Positions 8,018-14,923 of a stretch of DNA of 15,854 nt are shown piece after piece; the first letter of the stretch is position 1, and every line of letters begins with the position of its first letter. Position numbers and translations under genes: made by a program. The DNA lies in the NCBI GenBank assembly GCA_049613665.1, contig JBMZCV010000124.1:1-15854 (forward strand), written 5' to 3'. Under the pieces are notes generated by a model. That model ran no database searches. It was not told the origin of the DNA and saw only the letters and a list, made by a program, of their open reading frames with translations. Source of the stretch: JBMZCV01 sp049613665 (GTDB taxonomy: Bacteria > Bacteroidota > Bacteroidia > Chitinophagales > UBA2359).

Positions 8018-8048
8018 TACCTTTTTCCAACTAAAAATAATATATCTT

Positions 8049-8597
8049 ATGCTCTGTCATTTTCCCAAAAAATGGCTAAAAATTATTTTGCCTCCCACCA
8101 TTATTTCAAAAGCCAAAAACTTTGCCGATGTTGTTGTCGATACAGTAAATTATGGCGATAGCAACCAACGAAACAAGGCAAAAATTAGAAATGACCATTT
8201 TATCAGCAAAATAGGCGAAGAAGCCGTTTGTGCTGCTTTTCGGTATATTGGCCAACCAATAAACACCCCAGATTACAAAATTTATAAAGGTAATGCCAAG
8301 TCTTGGGCAGCAGATTTAGTTTCAAATAACATCGAAATAGCTGTTAAAACGCAAGCAAGATTGCAGGCGAAAAAATATGGTTTGTCATGGACATTTCAAT
8401 CTTCCAAAAAACGCTTCGACCCTATTTTGAATGAGCCAGAAAGCTGGGTTTGTTTTGTGGTTTGCGATGATACGAAAGCAAACTATGAGTGTTTTGTATA
8501 TCAACCACAACAAATAAAAAATCTCGTTTTTGAAGCTCCTATTTTATCTCACCTCAAAGGAAAAAAGCAAGTAGTATATGCTAAAAGTTTAAAATAA
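8049..8597 (+). CDS. unknown protein, possibly PD-(D/E)XK nuclease-like
   Basis: I do not recognise the 182-residue product by name. Its middle part, GEEAVCAAFRYIGQP (56-70), PDYKIYKG (74-81), SWAADLVSNN (85-94), IEIAVKTQ (95-102), resembles the core of PD-(D/E)XK nuclease-fold proteins: a helix with Glu57/Glu58, an Asp (89) on one strand, and a Lys (100) followed by Thr-Gln on the next. The classical acidic residue two before the Lys is Ala98; Glu96 might substitute, or the protein may be inactive. There is no signal peptide or membrane segment and no methyltransferase or specificity partner nearby. It lies alone between a terminator and a 328-base gap. Confidence 0.55.
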   Translation: MLCHFPKKWLKIILPPTIISKAKNFADVVVDTVNYGDSNQRNKAKIRNDHFISKIGEEAVCAAFRYIGQPINTPDYKIYKGNAKSWAADLVSNNIEIAVKTQARLQAKKYGLSWTFQSSKKRFDPILNEPESWVCFVVCDDTKANYECFVYQPQQIKNLVFEAPILSHLKGKKQVVYAKSLK

Positions 8598-8925
8598 AAA
8601 TAACTATAAACTAGCACACAAAAACCAATAAAATTGTGCTTGCTTTTATTCCAAAAGTCATTTAAATGTAAATATGCAATTATTTTTAGAGCCTATATTG
8701 ATTATATGTTTTTTTTATTATGATATAAATAGCTGATTTCAAACAATCAATACATTGTGTTTTTTTAGCATCATACTAGATTTAATAAACTTTTATTTTT
8801 ATAGAAAACTTTATCGAAAACAGTTTGTAATATAAACGTACTACTTTAGTATATATCTGCAAAACATCTTTCTTCCTACTCCTTTTTCAACACTAACTTT
8901 ATTTATTTATTTAAACACTTGTCTT
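8598..8925. other. intergenic region upstream of the metalloprotease gene
   Basis: 328 very AT-rich bases without a gene. A possible but poor promoter is TTTG at 8824-8827 with TATATCTG at 8852-8859 (consensus TAnnTTTG), but the spacing of 24 is longer than the usual 19-21. The last ~50 bases before the ATG are pyrimidine-rich with no Shine-Dalgarno motif, as is common in this phylum. Confidence 0.4.
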
Positions 8926-11505
8926 ATGAAACATTGTACTACTTTATTAGTACTGCTATTGCTATGTGCAAGCTATAATGTAATGGCTGAAAAAAGCAAA
9001 ACTACTTTTTTTTATGGTGAACCTATTGCCAAAGAAGTTTATGCTCATCAAAAAATTGACCAAGAGCTAAAGGATTATGCTATTTTTGAGCTGAATACAG
9101 AAAGAATTAATGCTTATGTTAAAAATGCTTATTTCAACGAAAATCTACATTTGAAACTTGGCGATACATATGATTGGAAGCTCAATTTGTATGAAAACGA
9201 TATAAGAGCTTATAATTATTTGTTGAGAGAAATGGGCGATGAGCGAACCAGTACTTTGAACCGTACCGAAAATATTACTTACAAAGGTTTTGAAACAACC
9301 GATAATGGCGGTGAAGTACGTTTGAGTATCAAAAACGATTGGTTTTGGGGAATGGTTACGGCTGATAAAACAGAGTGGATTATTCAACCTTTAACCGATT
9401 TTGTTAGTACGGCTAACGCAAAACACTTTATCGTTTATGATGCTACTGATGTCATCGATTCGCAAAGCAGAACATGTGCTGCAACAGCGGCTCATAATCT
9501 TATAGGCGAAGTAAACATTGATGAAATAGCAACAAAGCAAGCAGTTGCATGTCAAACATTGGAACTTGCGATGGCTGCCGACAAATCTATGTTCAATAAA
9601 AAAGGTAGTACATCTGCTACTGCCGATTATTTGACTTCAATTGTCAATTTGATACAACCAAACTACACACCTTTCGACCTTGAATTTAGTATTGTGGAGC
9701 AAGTTATCATTACTGGTACTGACCCTTGGGATTCTAGCACAAATGCTAATACTTTATTAACAAGCTTTTGCTGTTGGGCTGGCTCAGGCACTAGCCAACA
9801 ATTGGGTTGTACAGGAGCGAATAATTTTGCCAATACACACGACTTAGGGCAGCTTTGGTCAAACAGAGATTTTGATGGTTCTACTGTTGGATTAGCTTGG
9901 ACACCAGGACTTTGTAATAGCATGTTTAAGTACAATTGTATTCAAGATTTTGGAGGCTTACAATCTATGCGTGTAACTTCGGCTCACGAAATTGGACATA
10001 ACTTAGGAGCTCCGCACGATGATTCAAATGGCTTTATTATGCAGCCTAGCGTCAATTCTTCTGCTACACAGTTTTCGCCAAATTCGACAAGTGTTATCGG
10101 CAGTACGGTAACTTCTGCTTCTTGTTTGTCTGCTTGCGAAAATTGTTTTATACTTACTTCTATCGAAACAACGAACTGCAACCCAAATACTGCAACCTAT
10201 GATTTGGAAATTGTGATTGAGCATATTAATACTTCTGGCATTGTTACGCTTTTAATAGATGGACAATTTTATGTCGAAGACTTTGGAAGTAGCCCTCAAA
10301 CTATTATTATCAGCGATTTGGAAGCCAATGCTGCTGAAGGTATTGAAGTAACTATTCAGGATAGTGCTGCTCCTAGTTGTATTGTCGATACTTTTTATGA
10401 TGCTCCTATTTCTATTTGTCAATGTATGGTAGCAGCAAGCGAAGATTTCAATGATTGTGCTTTGCCTAGCGGATGGACTAATAATGCCACAGGCACAACA
10501 ACAAGTGCTGACTGGGATTTTAGTACTGGTACGACCGATAATCCTGGAAATCTTGATGGTACTTGTATGGTGCATTTCGACGACGACTTTTTCGATGGCG
10601 ATGGTGGCGAAGCAATGGAACTTATCTCTCCTAGCTACGACTTGTCGAACTACGAATCGGCTGACCTTAGCTTCGACTATAATCACCAAGTTTATGATGG
10701 TGGTGCATTTACAACAGATGTTTGGTACAACGGAAGTTGGATAAATGTTTTGAACGAAACAGCAAATGCCTGTGGAGCATGGGGTTGTAATTATCCTCGT
10801 GCCGAAATAAACATCAATGCTTATTTGAGCAACGACTTTAAAGTGCGTTTCGCTTATACAGACGCAGGTGGCGACGGCTGGCAATATTATGCCGCTTTCG
10901 ACAATTTTGAAGTTTGCGGTGTTCCTAGCTCAGAGCCAGCTACTTGTAGTACACCTACTAATCATACCGAAGTGGCGATAGGTGCTACAACTTTAACACT
11001 TGGTTGGGACGATGTTGTTGCTGCCAATTCGTATGAAATTGCAGGTAGAAAGCAAGGAGGAACTTGGAATACTTATCCTGCCAATACAAATCCTCGCTCA
11101 TTTAGTGGTTTGAAAGCCAACACGACATATGAATGGGGCGTAAGAAGTGTTTGTGCTGGTGGTGAAAGGTCGGATTGGTCTAGTGTACGCACTTTCACGA
11201 CAGCAGCAGGAAAAAATAACTCACAATTGGCAGACCCTTTTGGCGATGCAAATAGCGTTTTGAGTATGAATATTTATCCTAATCCTACGAAAAATACGGT
11301 TAATTTATCGTATAGCAATCCTACTGAAAATGAGGTAACAATTCGTATAGTAGATGTCGTTGGCCGTCAGGTTTTGGTACAACAACATACTTCTAGCATC
11401 GAAAATCGTCTGACTTTGGATATTAGCACACTCGAAAAAGGCTATTATTTTGTAGAAATAGATAATGGAGAAGCCAATGCTATTGAGAAATTGATGGTTT
11501 GGTAA
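8926..11505 (+). CDS. secreted M12B-like zinc metalloprotease with T9SS sorting domain
   Basis: The 859-residue protein is a multidomain secreted protease. Order: signal peptide (1-22, MKHCTTLLVLLLLCASYNVMA); a propeptide-like region to about 180; a reprolysin/adamalysin-type catalytic domain (about 190-405) with HEIGHNLGAPHD (zinc ligands His354, His358, His364; catalytic Glu355) and Met-turn Met372 in GFIMQPS; a cysteine-rich linker; a MAM or concanavalin-like domain (about 498-663, beginning SEDFNDC and ending AFDNFEVCG); a fibronectin type III domain (about 673-760); and a C-terminal T9SS sorting domain (about 778-859: MNIYPNPTKN, VVGRQV, LEKGYYFVEI, KLMVW). It is expected to cross the outer membrane by T9SS and be cell-attached or released. 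The substrate is unknown. It is monocistronic with a strong terminator. Confidence 0.92.
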   Translation: MKHCTTLLVLLLLCASYNVMAEKSKTTFFYGEPIAKEVYAHQKIDQELKDYAIFELNTERINAYVKNAYFNENLHLKLGDTYDWKLNLYENDIRAYNYLLREMGDERTSTLNRTENITYKGFETTDNGGEVRLSIKNDWFWGMVTADKTEWIIQPLTDFVSTANAKHFIVYDATDVIDSQSRTCAATAAHNLIGEVNIDEIATKQAVACQTLELAMAADKSMFNKKGSTSATADYLTSIVNLIQPNYTPFDLEFSIVEQVIITGTDPWDSSTNANTLLTSFCCWAGSGTSQQLGCTGANNFANTHDLGQLWSNRDFDGSTVGLAWTPGLCNSMFKYNCIQDFGGLQSMRVTSAHEIGHNLGAPHDDSNGFIMQPSVNSSATQFSPNSTSVIGSTVTSASCLSACENCFILTSIETTNCNPNTATYDLEIVIEHINTSGIVTLLIDGQFYVEDFGSSPQTIIISDLEANAAEGIEVTIQDSAAPSCIVDTFYDAPISICQCMVAASEDFNDCALPSGWTNNATGTTTSADWDFSTGTTDNPGNLDGTCMVHFDDDFFDGDGGEAMELISPSYDLSNYESADLSFDYNHQVYDGGAFTTDVWYNGSWINVLNETANACGAWGCNYPRAEININAYLSNDFKVRFAYTDAGGDGWQYYAAFDNFEVCGVPSSEPATCSTPTNHTEVAIGATTLTLGWDDVVAANSYEIAGRKQGGTWNTYPANTNPRSFSGLKANTTYEWGVRSVCAGGERSDWSSVRTFTTAAGKNNSQLADPFGDANSVLSMNIYPNPTKNTVNLSYSNPTENEVTIRIVDVVGRQVLVQQHTSSIENRLTLDISTLEKGYYFVEIDNGEANAIEKLMVW

Positions 11506-11539
11506 TCAACTTTTGATTTTTCTTTATTGGGGAAAAATT

Positions 11540-11580
11540 AAGTTGGCATGCATTTTTAAAATGCTTGCCAACTTTTTTTA
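11540..11580 (+). terminator. intrinsic terminator after the metalloprotease gene
   Basis: A 17-base arm AAGTTGGCATGCATTTT (11540-11556) pairs with 11558-11574 with a single mismatch (T opposite T in the middle), followed by a run of T. The stem is strong. The cassette array described here ends about 12 bases to its right. Confidence 0.9.
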
Positions 11581-11591
11581 TATCTTAATCT

Positions 11592-11721
11592 GCCTAACGG
11601 TCAAGTATAAGCGTAGTGCGGGATTAGAAGCACTTCGTTTTCGGTTTGCCAATATGTTTGTTAATTTCAATTCGTTCAAATTTAGCACTTTAGCCCGCAT
11701 TACGCTTATACAATGTTAGCG
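11592..11721 (-). other. attC-like recombination site of cassette 2
   Basis: Read on the minus strand, the ~130-bp site starts with inverse core CGCTAAC and ends with core GTTAGGC, which fits the integron consensus GTTRRRY. Just inside, TATAAGCGTAATGCGGG pairs with CCCGCACTACGCTTATA at 16 of 17 positions. The loop of roughly 70 bases is unpaired or weakly paired. Overall layout and length (attC sites range from about 57 to 141 bp) match known attC sites. It lies immediately after the lipoprotein stop codon, as a cassette attC should. No database comparison was possible. Confidence 0.75.
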
Positions 11722-12615
11722 GTAGTTTTTAATTTTTGAATACCGTTTTTCCGTCTTTTTTCAATTCATACTTGTTGCCCTTGCCGCTCAATTCATAGTG
11801 GTCATTGGTATACCAAATTCCCGAAGCTGCTTTCTTTTCTTTCAAGTCTATCTGTTCGCCTCCGTTTAAGTAAGCTTTCACCGTACCTTGTGTATTGTTG
11901 AAGGTCATATTCAGCACATCGCCTTTGTCATTTTCTGCTTTGATTTCGACTTTCTTGTCTTGGTGCTCAAAAACCAACTTCCCATCTTTCTTTAGTTGGA
12001 TGTCATTGCCTTTTCCTCTCAGTTCGTAGTGGTCATTTTTGTACCAATACCCTGAAGCTGATTTCTGTTGCCTCATATTGATTTCCGTTCCACCGTTCAG
12101 ATAGGCTTTGACCGTTCCTTGGGAATTGTTGAAGGTCAAATTCAGTTTATCGCCGTTCTCGTTTTTGGATACTGTCATTACAATATTGTCTTGGTGTTCA
12201 AAGACAGTTTTTCCATTCTTTTTAAGCACGATATTGTTCTCTTTTCCGCTCAAATCGTAGTTGGCGTTGGTATACCAAATACCTGATGCGGATTTTTTTT
12301 CTGTGAGTTCGGCTTCATCGCCCTTGAAATTGATTGTTACCATACCTTTGGTATTGTTGAAATCCATATCAAGCTTGTTCCCATTTTTGTCCGAAAGGGA
12401 TTGATTGACGATATTGTCCTTGGCAGTTATGGTTGTTTTGGTGTTGTCAATGCTCTTGTTTTCTTTTTTCGGATTTTGGTTGCAGGCTGTGAATAGCATT
12501 GCAGTTGCGATAGTGAATGTCAGGATTTGTTTGTTCATTTTGTTGTTTTTTAAATTAATCATTTTGCCCTATTTGTTTGGTTTTTCGGGTTCGTCTTTCG
12601 TTAAATTACCGCTAA
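11598..12615 (-). mobile_element. integron-like gene cassette 2 (lysozyme-inhibitor-like lipoprotein)
   Basis: The cassette runs, on the minus strand, from the point after G in the core of the upstream attC-like site to the G of its own core GTTAGGC. It is about 1.02 kb: short leader, one gene, attC-like site. Its first ten bases GTTAGCGGTA are the exact reverse complement of TACCGCTAAC, which begins its own attC-like site. In integrons the two are brought together when a cassette is circular, so this agreement is expected for a true cassette. Base composition is visibly richer in GC than the neighbouring chromosomal genes, consistent with transfer. Confidence 0.75.
11729..12538 (-). CDS. lipoprotein with three MliC-like (lysozyme inhibitor) domains
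   Basis: The 269-residue product has a lipoprotein signal peptide MNKQILTFTIATAMLFTAC with lipidated Cys19. After a charged linker come three near-identical domains with a 77-residue period (about 52-115, 129-192, 206-269). Each has KLxxxFNNxxGxVxxxxxG, then ASGxWYxNxxYxLxGKxN, and ends LKKxGKxVFxx. The SGxxY...GKG pattern is that of MliC/PliC, which block the active site of c-type lysozyme with the loop carrying these residues. The MNKQ start is preferred over the ATG 8 codons upstream because it leaves a standard signal peptide. It is expected in the envelope, protecting peptidoglycan. It is the single gene of an integron-like cassette, so it may be mobile. Confidence 0.82.
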   Translation of the reverse strand: MNKQILTFTIATAMLFTACNQNPKKENKSIDNTKTTITAKDNIVNQSLSDKNGNKLDMDFNNTKGMVTINFKGDEAELTEKKSASGIWYTNANYDLSGKENNIVLKKNGKTVFEHQDNIVMTVSKNENGDKLNLTFNNSQGTVKAYLNGGTEINMRQQKSASGYWYKNDHYELRGKGNDIQLKKDGKLVFEHQDKKVEIKAENDKGDVLNMTFNNTQGTVKAYLNGGEQIDLKEKKAASGIWYTNDHYELSGKGNKYELKKDGKTVFKN

Positions 12616-12677
12616 CGTCCCCGCATAAACGCAGTAAGCCCGCATAGGGCTTATTGCCGTTTTATGCTTTGTTCGCT
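12610..12677 (-). other. attC-like recombination site of cassette 1
   Basis: Read on the minus strand: inverse core AGCGAAC, a spacer, arm GCATAAAACGGCAATAAGCC plus C, a short TATGC loop, then arm GGGCTTACTGCGTTTATGC, a spacer, and core GTTAGCG. The arms pair with one mismatch and two unpaired extra bases, both on the same side. Extrahelical bases on one arm are a hallmark of folded attC sites, where they set which strand is used. The length of ~68 bp is near the attC minimum. The two ends do not pair with each other, as expected when the right core came from the neighbouring cassette. Confidence 0.75.
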
Positions 12678-13095
12678 TCCGTCTTCCTTTTTTTCTTTTT
12701 TACCGAACTCAAACCAAAGGATGAATTTTATTTTTTTATCAACCGCACTTTTTCAAAATCCACTTTTCTTTTTTTTTGCCGAACTCAAACCAAAGGATGA
12801 ATTTTATTTTTTTATCAACCGCACTTTTTCAAAATCCATTTTTCTTTTTTTTGCTGAACTCAAACCAAAGGATGAATTTTATTTTTTATCAACCGCACTT
12901 TTTCAAAATCCATTTTTCTTTTTTTTTGCTGAACTCAAACCGAAGGATAAATTTTATTTTTTTATCAACCGCACTTTTTTAAATCCACTTTTCTTTTTTT
13001 TGCTGAACTCAAACCGAAGGGTAAATTTTATTTTTTTATTAACCGCACTTTTTTAAATCCACTTTTCTTTTTTCTTTTTTTTTGATGGAAGCGAA
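12616..13095 (-). mobile_element. integron-like cassette 1 (tandem-repeat cassette without a clear gene)
   Basis: The cassette starts on the minus strand right after the attI-like block with GTTCGCTTCC (13087-13096) and ends at the core GTTAGCG of its attC-like site. GGAAGCGAAC, the exact reverse complement of its start, begins that site (12671-12680), the same circular-closure signature as in cassette 2. Inside are five ~75-bp tandem repeats and A/T runs. No reading frame with normal amino acid composition is present on either strand. Cassettes without genes are known in integrons. This one may serve as a spacer, promoter or other non-coding element. Confidence 0.65.
12705..13080. repeat. 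five tandem repeats of 74-76 bp
   Basis: Units start at 12705, 12781, 12856, 12931 and 13005, so lengths are 76, 75, 75 and 74. Each carries GAACTCAAACC, AAGG with a TAAATTTTATTTTTTT-like tract, AACCGCACTT and a T-rich tail with CTTTTC. The length changes come from T-run slippage and shift the reading frame from unit to unit, which argues against coding. Units 4 and 5 share variants (CCGAAGG, TTTTTTAAATCC) that units 1 to 3 lack, so the array grew stepwise. On the minus strand every unit contains AAGTGCGGT. Confidence 0.9.
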
Positions 13096-13138
13096 CTAGG
13101 ATATATCAGGACATTTCGCCCTAAAAGTTCCTTGTTAT
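13094..13138 (-). other. attI-like site next to the recombinase 3' end
   Basis: This 45-bp block lies 18 bases after the recombinase stop codon and ends, on the minus strand, in TAGTT, where cassette 1 begins. A second copy at 15727-15771 matches at 37 of 45 positions without gaps, and the match falls to 0 of 7 in the bases immediately beyond the GTT core. Inside, GGAACTTTT and the inverted AAATGTCC flank a 6-base spacer (13109-13131), the usual layout of a tyrosine recombinase binding site. Calling it attI is inference from position, homology break and cassette structure. Confidence 0.6.
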
Positions 13139-13156
13139 TGTTTAAATAATAGTTTT

Positions 13157-14923
13157 TTACAAGTCCAAGTTATCTAACGGACTCTTGACTTTTTGTATCA
13201 AATTATTGCTAACGTGAGTATAAATCAAAGTCGTTTTTATATCACTATGTCCTAGCAAAGATTGAATAATGCGTATATCTGTGCCTTGTTCTAGCAAATG
13301 CGTTGCAAAACTATGTCTTAAACTATGCATAGTAAAATTTTCTGTCAAACCTGCTTTTTCCTTTGCACGCCTAAATACTTTTGCTAAACTACTTTTGGTA
13401 TAAGGTTTTTCTTTATTCTGACCTTCAAAAAGCCAAAATACAGGTTTATATTTTTGCATATAAATTTGCAATAACTTAGACAAAGCCGCACTAAGCATCA
13501 CAACACGGTCTTTTTTACCTTTACCCTTCCGTATCCAAAGTTGCTTTCGCTCAAATTGAATATCATGCACTCGCAAATGCACAATTTCACCACTCCGCAA
13601 ACCACCACCATAAGCCAAATACAACATACACAAATGTTTCGTATTTTGAACTTGTAAAAATAACTTTTTTACTTGCCTATTACTCATCACTTTAGGCAAT
13701 GCCGAAGTTTTGCGAGGTCGGTGCAAACCCTGTAAGACAAATTTTCCTTTGCGAGCTACCTTTTCGTACCAATATTGTATAGCACTATAATGTCTATTCA
13801 ATGTTTGATAGGCTATATCTTGTTTAGATATTGCATTCAAGTAATTGCGAATAGTATTTAGTTCAAGTGCCTGTTCCTTTTTTTCACAATCCAACAAAAA
13901 ACGTGCAAAAGCACTTGTATAGTTCTTTACCGTATTTTTGCTGTATCGCTCCAAAATAAGTGCATCTATATACTTATTTAATAATGGATGTAAACTTTCT
14001 TGATATTTATCTACCAAATAATTTTGATAAGATGGCCAACCGCCTTTATCCGCATAACGGTCATAATCCAACTGTTTCGGACTTCTGTCTATAAAAACAA
14101 CCTGATGCAACTCACAAGCTGCCGACAAACGAGCAACAAGCTTGCTATCTTTAGCAATAAGCCAATATTTACCTTTAGCAATATACTCACGTTGAATTTG
14201 TTTTTCTATCCATTGCACCAACTCCAAAGAGTGCCAAACCTGAACTTTTAACTGATTGACTGTATAGGCACTAACAATAACTTTAGCTTGTATGTTGTGA
14301 TTGTGAATATACTTTAAAATCTGTTTAAATTCAGCTTTTTCCCACAACTCGAAGTAAGTTTGCAATTTATGAGCATTGGTATGATTAGCTAAAGCTACCC
14401 ATTTTCGCTCTTTTTTATGCCAATAAGTATGATGTAGCTTTTTAAGATAATCAATATAAGGTTCGTAATAAGGTATTCTAAGCCAAAATTTACCTGCTTG
14501 CAAAACAACAGTTACTTTAGGACAGTTCTTTTCAGAACTTATGTCGGCTAGGGGTTTTCCACTCTCTTTCACCGCTACCGAAGGTTTGTTCGCAACTTTT
14601 TGTGTTGCTATGGACGTATTATCGAACTGCTGAGGAGTTTGTTCGGTTCGTCTTTCAGTGTTGTTTACATCGTTTTGGCTTTTTGCAATCTTATAAGGCA
14701 AACCTAATTGCTTAAATGTTGCAAAATCTGTTTTGGTATAAGGTATATACCAAACTCTTTTTGTTTTTGAATATCGTCTATTGGTAAGTGTTTTGAATCG
14801 TCTATTGGTAAGTGTTTTGATTTGTTGTAGCCAAAATAATTGATTAGAAAAATGAAAACAAATTATCCATTTATTTCTATGAAAAGCCTTTTTTACTACA
14901 ATACATTTTTCAGCAACACTCAT
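13157..14923 (-). CDS. tyrosine recombinase with triple N-terminal repeat (integron-like integrase)
   Basis: The 588-residue protein has a core-binding SAM-like domain (about 311-395) and a tyrosine recombinase catalytic domain (about 410-575) with all six active residues: Arg443 in GLRSGE, Lys468 in GKGKKDR, His533 and Arg536 in HSLRHSFATH, His559 in LLGHSD, and the nucleophile Tyr568 in IYTHV. The ending KSPLDNL resembles both IntI and Bacteroidota integrases. Arg443 to His533 is 90 residues, as in XerC/D, so the IntI-specific insertion is absent. The first ~270 residues carry three related modules (about 17-75, 143-194, 222-272; hydrophobic strand, helix with I-K-x-L, then Y-x-K-x-x-R-x-W-x-I-P), joined by a polar linker (80-135). 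Start: ATG at 14923; a TTG one codon upstream is less likely. It is codirectional with the cassettes and followed by the attI-like site. Confidence 0.9.
   Translation of the reverse strand: MSVAEKCIVVKKAFHRNKWIICFHFSNQLFWLQQIKTLTNRRFKTLTNRRYSKTKRVWYIPYTKTDFATFKQLGLPYKIAKSQNDVNNTERRTEQTPQQFDNTSIATQKVANKPSVAVKESGKPLADISSEKNCPKVTVVLQAGKFWLRIPYYEPYIDYLKKLHHTYWHKKERKWVALANHTNAHKLQTYFELWEKAEFKQILKYIHNHNIQAKVIVSAYTVNQLKVQVWHSLELVQWIEKQIQREYIAKGKYWLIAKDSKLVARLSAACELHQVVFIDRSPKQLDYDRYADKGGWPSYQNYLVDKYQESLHPLLNKYIDALILERYSKNTVKNYTSAFARFLLDCEKKEQALELNTIRNYLNAISKQDIAYQTLNRHYSAIQYWYEKVARKGKFVLQGLHRPRKTSALPKVMSNRQVKKLFLQVQNTKHLCMLYLAYGGGLRSGEIVHLRVHDIQFERKQLWIRKGKGKKDRVVMLSAALSKLLQIYMQKYKPVFWLFEGQNKEKPYTKSSLAKVFRRAKEKAGLTENFTMHSLRHSFATHLLEQGTDIRIIQSLLGHSDIKTTLIYTHVSNNLIQKVKSPLDNLDL
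14774..14820 (-). repeat. 24-bp in-frame tandem duplication inside the recombinase gene
   Basis: TCGTCTATTGGTAAGTGTTT plus TGAA occurs at 14774-14797 and again at 14798-14820. On the minus strand this gives KTLTNRRF followed by KTLTNRRY (residues 36-51). The other two N-terminal modules have no such insertion, so the extra eight residues look recent, probably from slippage. The reading frame is kept. Confidence 0.9.

Noticed and set aside
10252..10884. A 210-codon minus-strand open frame inside the metalloprotease gene
   Set aside because: It lies opposite a clear multidomain coding region, and its Cys/Ile/Thr-rich product looks like an antisense shadow.
11513..11719. A small plus-strand frame of 68 codons after the metalloprotease gene
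   Set aside because: It runs through the terminator hairpin and then the attC-like site, which fully explain the sequence. The product resembles nothing coherent.
12664..13056. A plus-strand open frame of 130 codons across the tandem repeats
   Set aside because: It reads Phe-rich repeat sequence created by T-runs, and the reading frame relative to the repeat changes because units are 74, 75 and 76 bp. It has no normal composition and runs against the cassette direction.
12705..13080. Tandem repeats as a CRISPR array
   Set aside because: The whole ~75-bp unit is repeated with no unique spacers between conserved parts, and there are no cas genes.
13109..13131. The inverted pair after the recombinase as the chromosomal dif site
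   Set aside because: It occurs twice next to recombinase ends and shows no clear match to a dif sequence that I know. A recombinase-specific site is the simpler reading.
13157..14923. Calling the recombinase a true IntI
   Set aside because: The spacing between catalytic Arg443 and His533 leaves no room for the IntI-specific insertion, and the N-terminus is unlike IntI. Only the cassette structure is integron-like.
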